Shown here: in pieces, positions 1 to 12,200 of the stretch
Layout of the letters: each line of letters opens with the position of its first letter
Numbering within the stretch: the stretch's first letter is position 1
DNA from: Haliotis asinina
Taxonomy: Eukaryota; Mollusca; Gastropoda; Lepetellida; Haliotidae
DNA length: 64,000 bases
Reading direction: 5' to 3'
Assembly: GCF_037392515.1 (NCBI RefSeq)
Contig: NC_090290.1
Location: forward strand, 57,796,753-57,860,752
Position numbers and translations under genes: made by a program
The notes under the pieces: generated by a model
Database searches by the model: none
What the model saw: only the letters and a program-made list of their open reading frames with translations
Told to the model about the DNA's origin: nothing

Positions 1-1440
1 TCACCATACTCAGTAATATTCTAGCCTCATGGTCACAGTAAGTCTTTGAGATTCCTCTTGGTACATTTTATCCAAATTAATTTATAACCGTTTTTCTTGT
101 AATGTTTTCACTTAATTGACTCAATGATAGTCTAGGCTTATTTGAGTTTTGCGGCAAGTGCACTGACACAGTTCATTAGCTGATTAAACACAGACACACA
201 TGACTGCTACATGCCCTTACTATATGTACTGACAGATGGTGGAAGACTAGTGCAAGTAATGGCGTATTGTTACATGGTGACTTCATGAGAGGAAGAGTAT
301 TTGAAGGGTCTGAAACAGGCAAAACATTCTAAATATGTCATAATTCAATATAAGCACCAAAAAATAAGATATGACTATTATGCATACGATTGGTGTATAA
401 TTGCATTTATCACACTGCCATGTGTTGTTTGGTACAGATCTCCATGCAGTTGTTGCAACAAATCCTTGATGACTGTGACAGTTACACAAGTAGTAAATGG
501 AAACAAACTCCAAGGGGAGACAAGTATTATAGTCATACGTTATGATGGGAGACATTATCAGACAGAAAGCTACAGCATGAACAGAGTATGGTCTTGTCAC
601 TCTTTATAATGTTGCGTCCATAGGAAAATAGTTTGCACCTTTCGATGTGCATAAGAGCACTTATTTACCCACCTTGGCTCCATTCCACAAAGCAATCTTA
701 GCATGATGACTGCTTAAGTCTAGGTCAAAACAGGTGATTTATGATAATGTTTGTGCTGTGACAGGTTTGTGGAAGGGCCTCTAGGCCATGGTTTTCATGA
801 AGACAAAAATGTTTTTCATGGAATGACGACTGAATTTGTATCATTAACCATATGTGACATGTCTAGCAGTCATGATGAATGAAGCAAACAGTTATCACAT
901 GATTTAAGCAATATTTGTACATTAGGAATGTTAAAAGACAGAAATGGATCATCGAATGTTATCTTGGATACACTTACGAAGGCCAGTGAGGTCAGCCCCT
1001 ACTCAGTGTGCAGCAGTAAAATCTAACATCTCCTTGACAAACTGATCAGTAGATATGGTAACTTATTAACCATACCCCATGAGGTGAGATAATGTTATCA
1101 CTGTAAGACCTAGTGGACTAAAACGGCTAGTTTCTGTTGCTGCTCAATGTTAAGTCACCCTTAAATATTATTTAGGTTATGTACTATTGAAATGAAGTTA
1201 CATCTGGTTTAACTGTTATTTTCCAAGTTGAAAAATAAAAAAATGTAAAACTAAATTTTGAAAACTAACTTCAACCATATTGTTAACCCTTTTCAAATGT
1301 GTGTGAACTTGACTTCACATCAGTAACAACACTCATGGCTGTACCATGAGCTAGAGTATTCAAATGAATTCAATGTCCATTTCATTGCGACTCTCACACA
1401 ACAGTTCTATTCGCAGTCTCTCATACGCTACACATCTCAC
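1..1440. other. AT-rich stretch with no recognised gene
   Basis: Both strands carry only short ORFs with no family motif. I see no exon-like pattern. Confidence 0.5.
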
Positions 1441-1458
1441 AGTACTCAATTCCTGTCT

Positions 1459-1640
1459 AATTACAACATAAACTGACGGTTCATGCCAACTATTTCACAA
1501 AGTTCATTACAACATAAACTGACGGCTCATGCCAACTGTCTCACACGGTTCATTACAACATAAACTGACGGTTCATGCCAACTGCTTCACAAGGTTCATA
1601 ACAACATAAACTGACGGTTCATGCCAACTGTTTCAGACAG
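1459..1640. repeat. 46-bp tandem repeat, ~4 copies
   Basis: The unit contains ACAACATAAACTGACGG and recurs at about 1460, 1506, 1552 and 1598 with few mismatches. Confidence 0.85.
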
Positions 1641-2790
1641 ACTTGAAAAGAATGTGTGAATATCATGTCTGACCTGTGTCGTATCGTACATGTACTACTT
1701 GCCTATGGACAGGGTGTCCGTATTTCTCCAAGGTACAAAAACGGATTCTTACAAACTGATTCTTGTAATATGACAAGTGTATATTTAATATTATGATATA
1801 TGTAACATTTCTTGTCAAAACCTAAAAAGTGTATTTGTATATTGTGTTGTCTCAATCTGTAAGACCTGTACATATTTAATCATAAAAGTTGTCAACATCA
1901 ACACAGTAACAATTTCAACTCCGAATAATAATCAAACGTGAACTAGTATTTTTTAAAACTTATAACAGGCTATAGTGAAGCTGTTCACAACCAACAGTCT
2001 TTTTTGTGTCTTTTTGCTCAATATTTGTTATTTTCTGTCAGTCCCCCTCTGCCTTTGTAGGTAAGTATGGAAATGGCATGCACAAGCCAACAGTCATGTA
2101 CAGAATCATCCACAATCACCCAGTGTAGTATGATGAACAGCACATGGGGTCAGGTATTGATCATGTCAGAATGGAAATATAATACTTGAGATCAAGAATC
2201 ATTTAGGTTGTCGCGCAATGAAAGACAGATGGATACTGCCTACGTACAACTGACCATGATGGAAAAGTAATCTGCATTATTGTAAGATGTGTTTTACTTC
2301 GAGTATGTTAAGCACATATCTCAGCAATGCAAGATGTACAGAGTGTCATATCAATGGATGTCACGTTAACTGAAGCAGGATATAGTGATTAATCAGTTTG
2401 GGAAAAAAGCCAGGAGGATGGGTAAAATCCTGAAATACTATGGATCCTATTTGGGAAAAAAAACAGAATTTGCTAAGGGATGGTCAGGAATTATATCTGC
2501 AGAGCAAATAATGACCCTCAGATGTGTGTTTTTTCTCAAACTGATAAGCCAATTTAGAGATATCTTGTATATCTACACATGAATATTGTAGCTGATGGTG
2601 TATGAGACAACACTGATAATCTGTGAAAAATCATTTGAGCACATTTCCTACACACACCCACACAACAATATTTCAAAAAATATTTTTCTTTAGTTATGTA
2701 CAATAATTACATATGAACATCATACATAAGTAAAACCAAGGAAATATACATCAGTTATCAACAAACCTGCTAAGTTAGTGTTTCTGTACC
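1641..2790. other. no recognised feature
   Basis: Low-complexity AT-rich sequence with no ORF that I can link to a family. Confidence 0.45.
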
Positions 2791-2791
2791 C

Positions 2792-2792
<1 letters not shown>

Positions 2793-2848
<56 letters not shown>
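2793..2848. repeat. (TG)n microsatellite
   Basis: About 28 uninterrupted TG dinucleotides, followed by a TGCATG-rich tail. Confidence 0.95.
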
Positions 2849-2849
<1 letters not shown>

Positions 2850-3462
2850 ATGTATACACACACACATGCATGCATACATGTGATTGAGTTATGCACATGT
2901 GCTTTTGAGTGTGTATGTGATATTGTTCAAAATACTACTGTGTGAGATGATGTGTGAATGTATGTGTGTACGGCCATTTGGAACAGTTAAACCATTCATG
3001 TCAGCTTCAAGTCAAGTGCTGACCATCACAAGGGGGATAAACTTTGAAACCATCACCAGCAGACCCGGTCTGGGTAAGGGGCACAAGAGGGATGAAGTAC
3101 AAAGACCATTTATGTAAGTGTGAACTGAGTACATAATAAGTTCCAAGTATCACACAGAGCTTGTACAGAAACAAGCTGATTACCTGCTTCTTCAATGGCA
3201 GGCAAGCAAGCAACAATGATCACCCAATTAAAGGTACTGATTGGTCAGGAAAAAGATAATGTTCAACAGCCATAAATTGAGTTTAATACTATCTGAACAG
3301 TAAATTATAAAGGTATACTGAAGGATGGGACTTTTCAGAAAGTGTCAATAAATGTAGACTGTTCAATAAAGTAACATGTGATAAACTTCTATCATACACA
3401 ATTCACAACAAATACAGGTGCGATTATGTTCCTATAGCAACAATGTTCAGGTATTCAATATA

Positions 3463-4573
3463 CAGTCAGGTCGTGTTAGTCCAGACCTCGATAATCTGAT
3501 TCCCGTGATATCCGATCAATAGCTAATCTTGTTTACTATGTAAACTCATTACCTGTTGATTCTTTAATCCAGTGCTTCACTCCCCGTATCCTGACGTTAA
3601 TTAGCGGTAACAGATTAGCTAATTACACATTGTTGCTTCATTAATCCGGCGGTACATCAAAAAGGTTCGGATAATCCCCTCTCACCGTGAGCCCGATTCA
3701 GTGGTAATTGTGAAGTGACACTTCCGAGTTGAACATGTTGTTAGTTTGTGATTTTGATCAATTAGTAGGTCTCACTTTTGGTTAGTTTGAGTAATGCCTG
3801 TCATGCCTACTTGCTGTATAAAACACTGATCATGTCAAAATTATAAGATTATAGCATGGATGAGACGGGGTTGTTTTATAAACTCGGACCAAATCACATC
3901 CCGGAAAACAAGAAGATGGCTGGCACAAAGAAACCACCATGACAGAATGAATCACCATCGCCTTGTGTGTAAATGCAACTAGATCGGTCAAAATCAAGCC
4001 ATTTGCCATTGCAAATTCTGGACGTCCCAGATGTTTGGGAAGAGACTTTAATCCAGAATGTATGTCCGATATCGGTCTAACAAGAAAGCATGGATGACAT
4101 TGGATATGTTTTGTGATTGGCTATGATCATTTGACAGACTGATGCCATCACATGGTCCACACATGATCTTATTTTGTGACAATGCTGCCAGTCAGAAGTG
4201 TGCCAATGTCAAACTGACCAATGTGAAAGAAATGTCTCATCAAGCATTTCATCCAGTGTGCTGAAGACGACCGGCCACAAACGCTTAAGATTTTTTTCAC
4301 AAGTGAGTTTTGTTACGTGTATGTATAATCTATCCAGACATGATTGTGTTCATTGATTGGTTGTTATATGAATTTTCAAGTTGTTATGTCTACAAACTGT
4401 AATAAAGTCTTTTGAAAATTGTATACATTCATACGTTTTTCTATTGCCATGTCAAAGGGAAGTAACTCTACTGTAGTGGTGTTCATAAAAGTTTGTTTCA
4501 GTAGCCTGTACGTTTCACTATCCAAACGTATTTGATGAAAAACAGAAGTGTGCGGATTAACGCGGCCTGACCG
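3463..4573. mobile_element. degenerate Tigger/pogo-type DNA transposon
   Basis: 1111 bp. Ends read CAGTCAGGTCGTGTTAGTCC and, on the complementary strand, CGGTCAGGCCGCGTTAATCC. Both are flanked by TA (3461-3462 and 4574-4575), the target duplication of Tc1/mariner/pogo elements. Inside on the plus strand, MDETGLFYKLGPNHI (from 3856) matches the DDE transposase region around the first catalytic Asp, and MILFCDNAASQK (from 4158) matches the second. The frame between them is broken and no DNA-binding domain is visible, so it is inactive. Confidence 0.85.
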
Positions 4574-4663
4574 TAAGTGTACATTCCCAGAGCTGGGTAC
4601 AATGTATTGATATACATGATTATGATATGTCATCTGTATTTAACAGTGAAACCTCATTAAGAC

Positions 4664-4840
4664 AGGGGGTGGTGGGGTAGCCTCGTGGTTAAAGCATTTG
4701 CTCATCATGCTGAGGACCCAAGTTCGATTCCCCACATTGGAACATTGTGCTAAACTCATTTCTGGTGTGCCAAGCCAGGATATGGTTGGATTATTGCTAA
4801 AAGCAGAGTAAAAACTAAACTCACTCACTCACTCACTCAT
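4664..4840 (+). mobile_element. tRNA-derived SINE, full length
   Basis: A-box-like TAGCCTCGTGGTTAAAGC, B-box-like GTTCGATTCC, a body with TTATTGCTAAAAGC, and a tail of CTCA repeats. This is the clearest complete copy of the commonest family in the window (family A). Confidence 0.85.
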
Positions 4841-5214
4841 TAACACAGACAGTGCTGTCCCTTTTAAATGGTTTGGATGAACTAATTTCCTGCTCAACAA
4901 ATCACAGGTATGCTGTAACTTATCTATGACTTTGGCTAGTGCAAAACGTAAGTCCAATAACTTTGGTTTGATACCATTAAGAAAGACATCAACATATTTT
5001 GGTTTAGTTACTATTTACTGAAAATTATGCTAAGAAATATTATTGGGCTAGTAAGCATTATTGAAGTGTTTATAGTAACAATTATAGTGACATGTTTAAT
5101 GGTGCACTGCTGCTCCATTGCCTCTGTCAGGGAGTGGATTCAGTGACTGATACAGGAAGGAGGGGTGCTAGTTTGATTTCCTGCCATATCCAAACCACAT
5201 CAGAAGAAGACAAT

Positions 5215-5367
5215 GAGTGAATGAGTAAGGTTTCGTGAGGATTTCCATCAACCACCATGGCAGTGGACACCAGACATGAGCTTCACACATTGTACCCATG
5301 TGGGGCATCAAACCCAGGTCTTTGTCATGACAGCCAACACTTTAACCACTAGGCCACTACACTGCCC
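5215..5367 (-). mobile_element. SINE family A, degraded copy
   Basis: The complement carries the tRNA-like head (GTAGTGGCCTAGTGGTTAAA), B box and GAAGCTCAT body. The 3' part is diverged. Confidence 0.7.
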
Positions 5368-5697
5368 CACACAATCCAGAAGTAATTACCTGTGAGGTTG
5401 ATTACCTGGATTAACAGTGTCTGTGTTGATCAGGTTCACTATTAAGAAGGTCCTCGCAAGTACTATAATGAGGAGTTATGACTCTGCCTGATGTTCAAAT
5501 GGACAAGAGCACCTTCTGATTTTTAAGTAGGACTGAAATCAATCATACTAACTACTTTCACCCTGACAGCATGATGTCAATATTTCATGGGTTTCTTCAG
5601 ACCACATTTCTTCATCTTCTGAGAAGTAATATTGACACCTTGCCTGTAATCACTAACCAAACAAACGATGACCTGGTCAAGCTAGAAGGAAGTAGCA

Positions 5698-5806
5698 TAT
5701 ACAATAGAGGTACGAGATCACTTTTGACAAAAGCCTCAGTAAAGCTTTATTAAATAAAGCTTTACAGAGGCTTTTGTCAAAAGTGATCCTGTACCGATTG
5801 TACACA
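5698..5806. repeat. ~54-bp-arm palindrome
   Basis: Left arm 5698-5751 and right arm 5753-5806, one base apart. The inner ~45 bp match with one mismatch (GATCACTTTTGACAAAAGCC against its complement); the outer part is looser. It could fold as a long hairpin or be a MITE. Confidence 0.85.
5746..5751 (-). terminator. candidate poly(A) signal, DPY19L1-like gene
   Basis: TTTATT on the plus strand is AATAAA on the minus strand, about 0.7 kb past the stop and the first canonical hexamer I found. It sits at the centre of a long palindrome, which also gives an AATAAA on the other strand. Confidence 0.3.
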
Positions 5807-6446
5807 TTACTAGGGAACTTGATAGGGGTGAAATGGTATGGTCTTACAGTATGGTATGTATTGCAGTACAAAGCCTTCGGTTCAGTTCATTTCAAGTTTG
5901 GCATAGGTGTGATCATAATACAGAGAACTGACAACAACAGCTTAACCTTATGTTGTCTTATAACACAGAGAAAATGTTTTCATAATCTTCATTTTGAATG
6001 AATACAACTGTCGTTATGCGAAAAGATGAAAGAGAGGCACAATGACTGAAAATACAAAATTTTAGGATTCCATTATGGCCTACCGAACCGAAGGCAAAAT
6101 ACTGTGGTTCTATTATCAAAACATAGCATTTCACCTAGAACTAGTGGTCAAACCACTGAGCTCTGTTACCACAGCAATAAGGCAATGTTTCTGTCAACAT
6201 GGTGAAAACTTCCTTCTCTTCCACTTGCTTGAATATCAGCAGTGGTAGGGTTTTTAACACAGTTGACACATGGTGTGGGACTAACTTTACTTTGATGAGT
6301 TACGTATGCTCCCCATGTCACTACCTGTGTACAGGATACTGACGTATCTGTTCACAGCTGCTGGAGGAACATTTACAACCCATAAGGAAGTGACTATAAA
6401 TGATACAAGGTCATGTTTGATCTGTATGGCAGGAAGTGTTCAAGGC

Positions 6447-6597
6447 TCACACAAGCTTCAGCACCTGGTACACATTGTTCATAAAGACGCGCTTAAAGTA
6501 GGGCTCAGGGTGGTCTCGGACGATCTCACAGTATGGTGTCTTTCCTCGATTCTCAATATCCTCCGTATCCCAGATCTCTGGCATGGAGCATCCCTCC
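6447..6597 (-). CDS. DPY19L1: DPY19L1-like exon 23 (stop codon)
   Basis: Last coding exon: [21 protein letters not shown] and VYQVLKLV, then TGA at 6447-6449. Acceptor TGTTTCCTTCAG. Confidence 0.95.
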
Positions 6598-9141
6598 CTG
6601 AAGGAAACAGAACAGTGACTCTGGTAAGTGAATCTGGGCAAAGTCTTGTACATACTAGCATCAGTTGCTATGTGTAGAATTGTGAAAAACAAAACAAACC
6701 CTGGCTAAATCTGACTGAGCAACTGTGGACATATAACTACTACCTCAGGAATAACAAGGACTCTCTCAATATTTTTACTATTCTTGAGTGAATGAGTCTC
6801 ATCTTATGCAAATTTTAGCAATATTCCAGTAATATCCCAGTAGGGGTCACCAGAGATTCACACTTCACACAGTGTATACATGAGGGGAATCAAACCCAGG
6901 CCATTGATGTGGTGAGCAAACACTTAGCCACTGTCCCTCACTGTTTTGTCCCAAAACTAATGGGCTTTGGACAAAAAAGCTGGCTGAAGTGGTTATTTGT
7001 CATATTTGTATTACTTCTTTATGGCCAAAGTATGCACATGTGTGCATGTAACAGCTGTTGATGGCATATCTAACCTAAAATGTTATCAGTATGGAAATAT
7101 TTTTTTTGGTATAAGCTGTAGAATTAACAACAAGTGGTTACTGCCAACAAGAACTAGGACAAGGAACCATCTGTTATTAAAAAAAGCAATTAGATGAATG
7201 TTTGTAATAAAATATAGGCAGAATTGGATTTCATAGTATTTAAACCAGGCAGTGAGTGAGTGAGTACCAGAAATGGGCTTCACACATTGTACCCATGTGG
7301 GGAATCGAACCCGGGGCTTTGGCGAGCAATGCTTTAACCACTCAGCTACGCCACCATGACAGGATAATGTGGATATACTCACTTGGTTCTTCGGACACAC
7401 CAGGAGTTTTCATAGATGACATAGTCCACTTCCAGTTCCTTGAGTCCCTTCACTACCACATCTCCAGGCTTCCTGCTGAAAATACTGTACACCACCTTTG
7501 TCCTTTCCCTGTAATTCACATGTACAGTTTCACATCAAAACACTTCACATATACAGTTTTAGGTCAACACACTTCGTGTGTACAGTTTCTGGTCAATACA
7601 CATCAAAAGTACAGTTTCAGGTCAACACACTTCACAAGTACAGTTTCTGGTCAATGCACTTCACGTAAAGAGTTTCAGGTCAAAACACCTCTGATGTAGG
7701 TTTCACATTTATGTATATCAAGTGCAATCAAGTGAGCCATCACAAGTAGAAATGGCCTTCATACAGGGATAAATATCTTGGTAAACAAATCCCCTTCGGG
7801 AACTGAATCTTTTGACATAACACCCCATGATATTGGAACACCTACCTCAGACCTGCATCTTCATAATGTGGATGGTTAACTATAGGTCGCTGGGTGCACA
7901 GCTTAATTGTGGCCATTGTTGGCATTGGACCAGCAAATACAGCATCTGAAAGAACACATGTATAATGAGGCCTGCAACCGTCCAGCAATATCATGGCTGA
8001 GGCCACTGGGAATGGGCTTCACACTTTGTACCCATGCAGGAAATCAAACCTAGGTCTTTGCCGTGACCACTAGGCTACCCCACCACCCCTTGTATCAAAT
8101 AATATAAAATCAAAATATGAGATGCATACCTTTAGAGTCCGTATAAAGCACATGTGTAACCTAAATGATTCCATACAGTAGAAGTAGATAACGTACATTC
8201 CCCCCTTACACCGTATCATCATAGAGAAATTCAGCAAAAAGTTCAAATGTCTCTAAACTAAAAACACCCCAATAAAATACATAAAACAATACACAAAACA
8301 TGAGATGCCCACCATTAGAGTCCCCAGAAAGCCCATGTATAAGTTCGCTGAATTCCACTGAGCATTTTTTATGGAGAAGTGGATGGAGTAAATTCCCTTT
8401 TTCGTACAGACGAACGTATGGTATGGATAGACGGACATGGAGGGTAACCCTCTATGGCCCCAGCCATATATGGCGGGGTCATAAAAATGGAACTACTTGT
8501 TTGGGCTGGTAAACTTGAAGGTTCTTGGTTATTTTTGACAGCTGTAATAGTAGGGGTGACTAATGAGTCAGAAACAACTATTATGACACAGATAGTTTGT
8601 TGCGACCAACCATTGCAATAGTTTTTTTCCCTTGAATTGTCTCATATGAAGTCATCTCCCTAATGAATATATAATTTATATGAAATAAAAACATGTTGAA
8701 GTTGTTCAGTCCCTTTTAATAACTGACAAGAAACTTGACACCCAATCTGCAATCCAATGACAGTTCAATGCATCGTTACAGCATTACGTAGCATAATAGG
8801 CCTACTTTTAGGTGTATTCTCGTTGATCCAGTCGACCAGGTCCTCCATGGGGTAGTTGCTGAATTCACCCATGATGCCCCACTGCTGCTGAAGGTTCTGT
8901 ATCCCTGTGTATGCCATCCCTGCCAACACCACTGCCAGCACTGCGAAGTGGGCCTCATTACGGCCGCACCAGCCAAAGTACTGCAACATGAGTACATTGT
9001 TCATGTCAGGTGGGTGTGTTAGATGTGTTGTTGTTGAAAAATAATATACTCTCAATATTCCTAGTAAATTACTTGTATTTACCGGTAATGTATTTTATCA
9101 AGACTGGAGTTGGCAGTCTAAACATTGACCAATGTTCCATG

Positions 9142-9236
<95 letters not shown>

Positions 9237-9247
9237 TGTGAGTGAGT

Positions 9248-9292
<45 letters not shown>

Positions 9293-12200
9293 GTTTTACA
9301 CTGCTTTTAGCAATATTTGTGCAATATCAATGCAGGGTGTACCGGAACTTCATAGACACCATGGACTTTGCACACTGTACCCACATAGGGAATAATACCA
9401 TGGTCTCATCTATAAAGAATGACTGTTTCAGCCATCCGGTTACCCCAATCCCTCCTTGCTTAGGGTGAGAGAGTACTGTGTGGGCTGACTACTGAAGAAG
9501 AAACAACTAGTATCACTCTTCAGATAATTTTCCACCATCATGTACTCCTTGTTTTTTGAACACAGGTACACTGGACAAACTGAAGAGTACTGGATGTAAT
9601 ATATGGTTGTGTCAGTAATTTTGTGTTTCCTTCAGATATGCACCACAACATTGCTACTATGATCCTTAAAATGTACACCACTGCTGTGGTGCATATCTGC
9701 TATGTTTTCTAAATTATTTCCTACCGTATCATGAACATTTTCTATCCGTACATCAGCTGATACGTCCCTTATCTGGAGGACTGAGTATGACAGCAATAGT
9801 GTACTGCAACATGCTACTGTCACCAACTATTTCAATACTACAGCAATAGTGCACTGCACCATACTATTGCCATCAACCATTTCAATACTACAGCAATAGT
9901 GTACTGCACCATACTATTGCCATCAACCATTTCAATACTACAGCAATAGTGTACTGCACCATACTATTGCCACCAACTATTTCAAAACTACTGCAATAGT
10001 GTACTGCAACATACTACAGCTACCAACTATTTCAATACTATAGCAATAGTGTACTGCAACATGCTACTGCCACCAACTGCTTCAATACTGCTGCAATAGT
10101 GTACTGCAACACACTACTGCCACCAACTATTTCTGAAGAGTCATTTCCCAAAAGACTGTTTGGTTTATATGAAATACAAGCAAGCTGAAATAATTTCAGT
10201 CTGTTTTAATAACAGATAACAAACTTGAAATCTAGATCTAGTTTAAGAGCTAACAGGGGCAGGTAACTCTAAATAAATGTAAATGAATTTGGTACTTCTT
10301 CCTGTATTTTGCACTGCACATTTATCCGTGGAAGTCAATTGCTAAACTACTGATAGTCACACACACAACTGATGCATTGACAGGTCTTCAGTTCTACCAT
10401 CAATTAATTGCTATTGGAGACTCAACGATTGCAACCCATCCATAGTTACATCATTAAAGCCTAGTGGCAGGTATTAACATACAAAGCTTCTCACCTTCCT
10501 GGAGGCTAGCAGTGATGTGAGGAGACACAGGTGGGGTGTCCAGAACAGCTTCAGCCTCATGATCATGATGGCCATCGTTGCAAAGGCAACTTGTTGGAAC
10601 AAGTGATACACCAGCTGGAGAATGGAGGCAAACAGCACAAATCATCAACTATCAGTATGTGTATATTTTTGTTTAACGTCACTCAGCTATATTCCACCTA
10701 TACGATGCAGTCTGTAAATAATCAAGTCTGGACCAGACAATCCAGTGACAAACATCACCAGCACTGATCTATGTAAATGAGAAACAATGATGTGGATCAA
10801 CCAAGATAGTGAATCTAACCCCCGAATGTTAACACGGCAGCAACATGGGAGCAACACTGGCTGCTAAAATGACAGTAACTCCCATAATCTGGCTTAGTAG
10901 TGCTGAGATCGCCTTGTGCAAGTGGAGGTCGCTTTGTGCAAGTGGAGATCTCTTTGTGCAAGCAGAGTCATATAGTCACCCCTTAAGGACAACATTGGCT
11001 ACTGAGGACATATTCCAACTTATACCCCCAACAATGCTATCATGAGCTGAGAGCCTGTGTCAGGAGAAAGGGGACACAGATGTTGTATTTTTACAACATC
11101 CTTCAATGAAAGGTGTGAGATCTATTACTCTTGAAGCTTACCTCAGCATCGGGTCTGTTCCTTCTGAAATAACAAATATAAACACAACTTTACTTTCTAC
11201 AAAGTGGTCTGAATGAGTTCAGCTCCCCACCTGTCACTAGTGTCATAAATCATGTTGTAATATGTGGTGACACCGATCTTATCATAGTAGCAATCAGTTA
11301 GTGATCTCTCCTGACGATACCTACCAGTATGTGAAACAGTCTCAAAATACGACCAGAAAAGTGGGGTAGTTTGCCTATTTAGTTTTACATGTAGCTGACT
11401 TAAATAAGGCACAGCATATTTTCCCCTGAATTTGATTCCACAAAGGTGTCAAGTATGGTGGAATCTGTCAAATCCAGAGTCTCTGTTAACTGGTTTTCTC
11501 AATAACTCTCTGAGTCCTGGCAAATTGTTCTTAATCTATCATTGAAGCTTTCTTTATCATCCCGTCTCTCTCAATTACAGACTAAAATAACAGTACATCA
11601 ACTTGCTATGACAAAATCTGGCTTATCTACAGTAATATACAGGAACTCATCATGGCAGTGTCAACAGTAACAGACAAAAGTTGACTGCTTTATACTACGG
11701 ACAAATGAGTCAGTCCAAAGTCAGATTCCACTGTAGTACAATAAAGCAAATCCAAATAGCACATGTTATGGAGAGGGGTAACTTTGAACTGATGGGAAAC
11801 TAAATGTACAAATGACATTTCAGAAACTCAACTTCTCCTTGTCATGGTCAAAGGAGCAAGGTTACATTTGACTGCTTTCTTACTGGCATTGTGTATTCAG
11901 AGGCAGTCCTACTCAGGCCTTCCATACAAACGGTGAACGAATCACCAAAACTGAACTCATATCCACCAAAACTGTACTCATATCCACCAAAACTGAACTC
12001 ATATTCACCAAAGCAGAACAAAAATCACCATAAAGAGGTTGATCATCCATAAAACTTGTTCCTTCACCATTATTGACTACAACCTGTTCGTCTCCCCTCG
12101 CCACCATTTTTGATGATATTTATGCCGTTTCAGGATGCTATGGTTGCCGTTTTAGCATGCTGTGACTACCATTTTGTGTCCTCGGCGACCTTCTTGAGGC

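Noticed and set aside
1459..1640. CRISPR-like regular repeats
   Set aside because: Units are contiguous with no unique spacers, and the organism is an animal; ordinary tandem repeat.
4680..4735. Possible genuine tRNA gene
   Set aside because: A and B boxes are present but the sequence is the head of a dispersed SINE and does not form a full cloverleaf; no real tRNA gene seen in the window.
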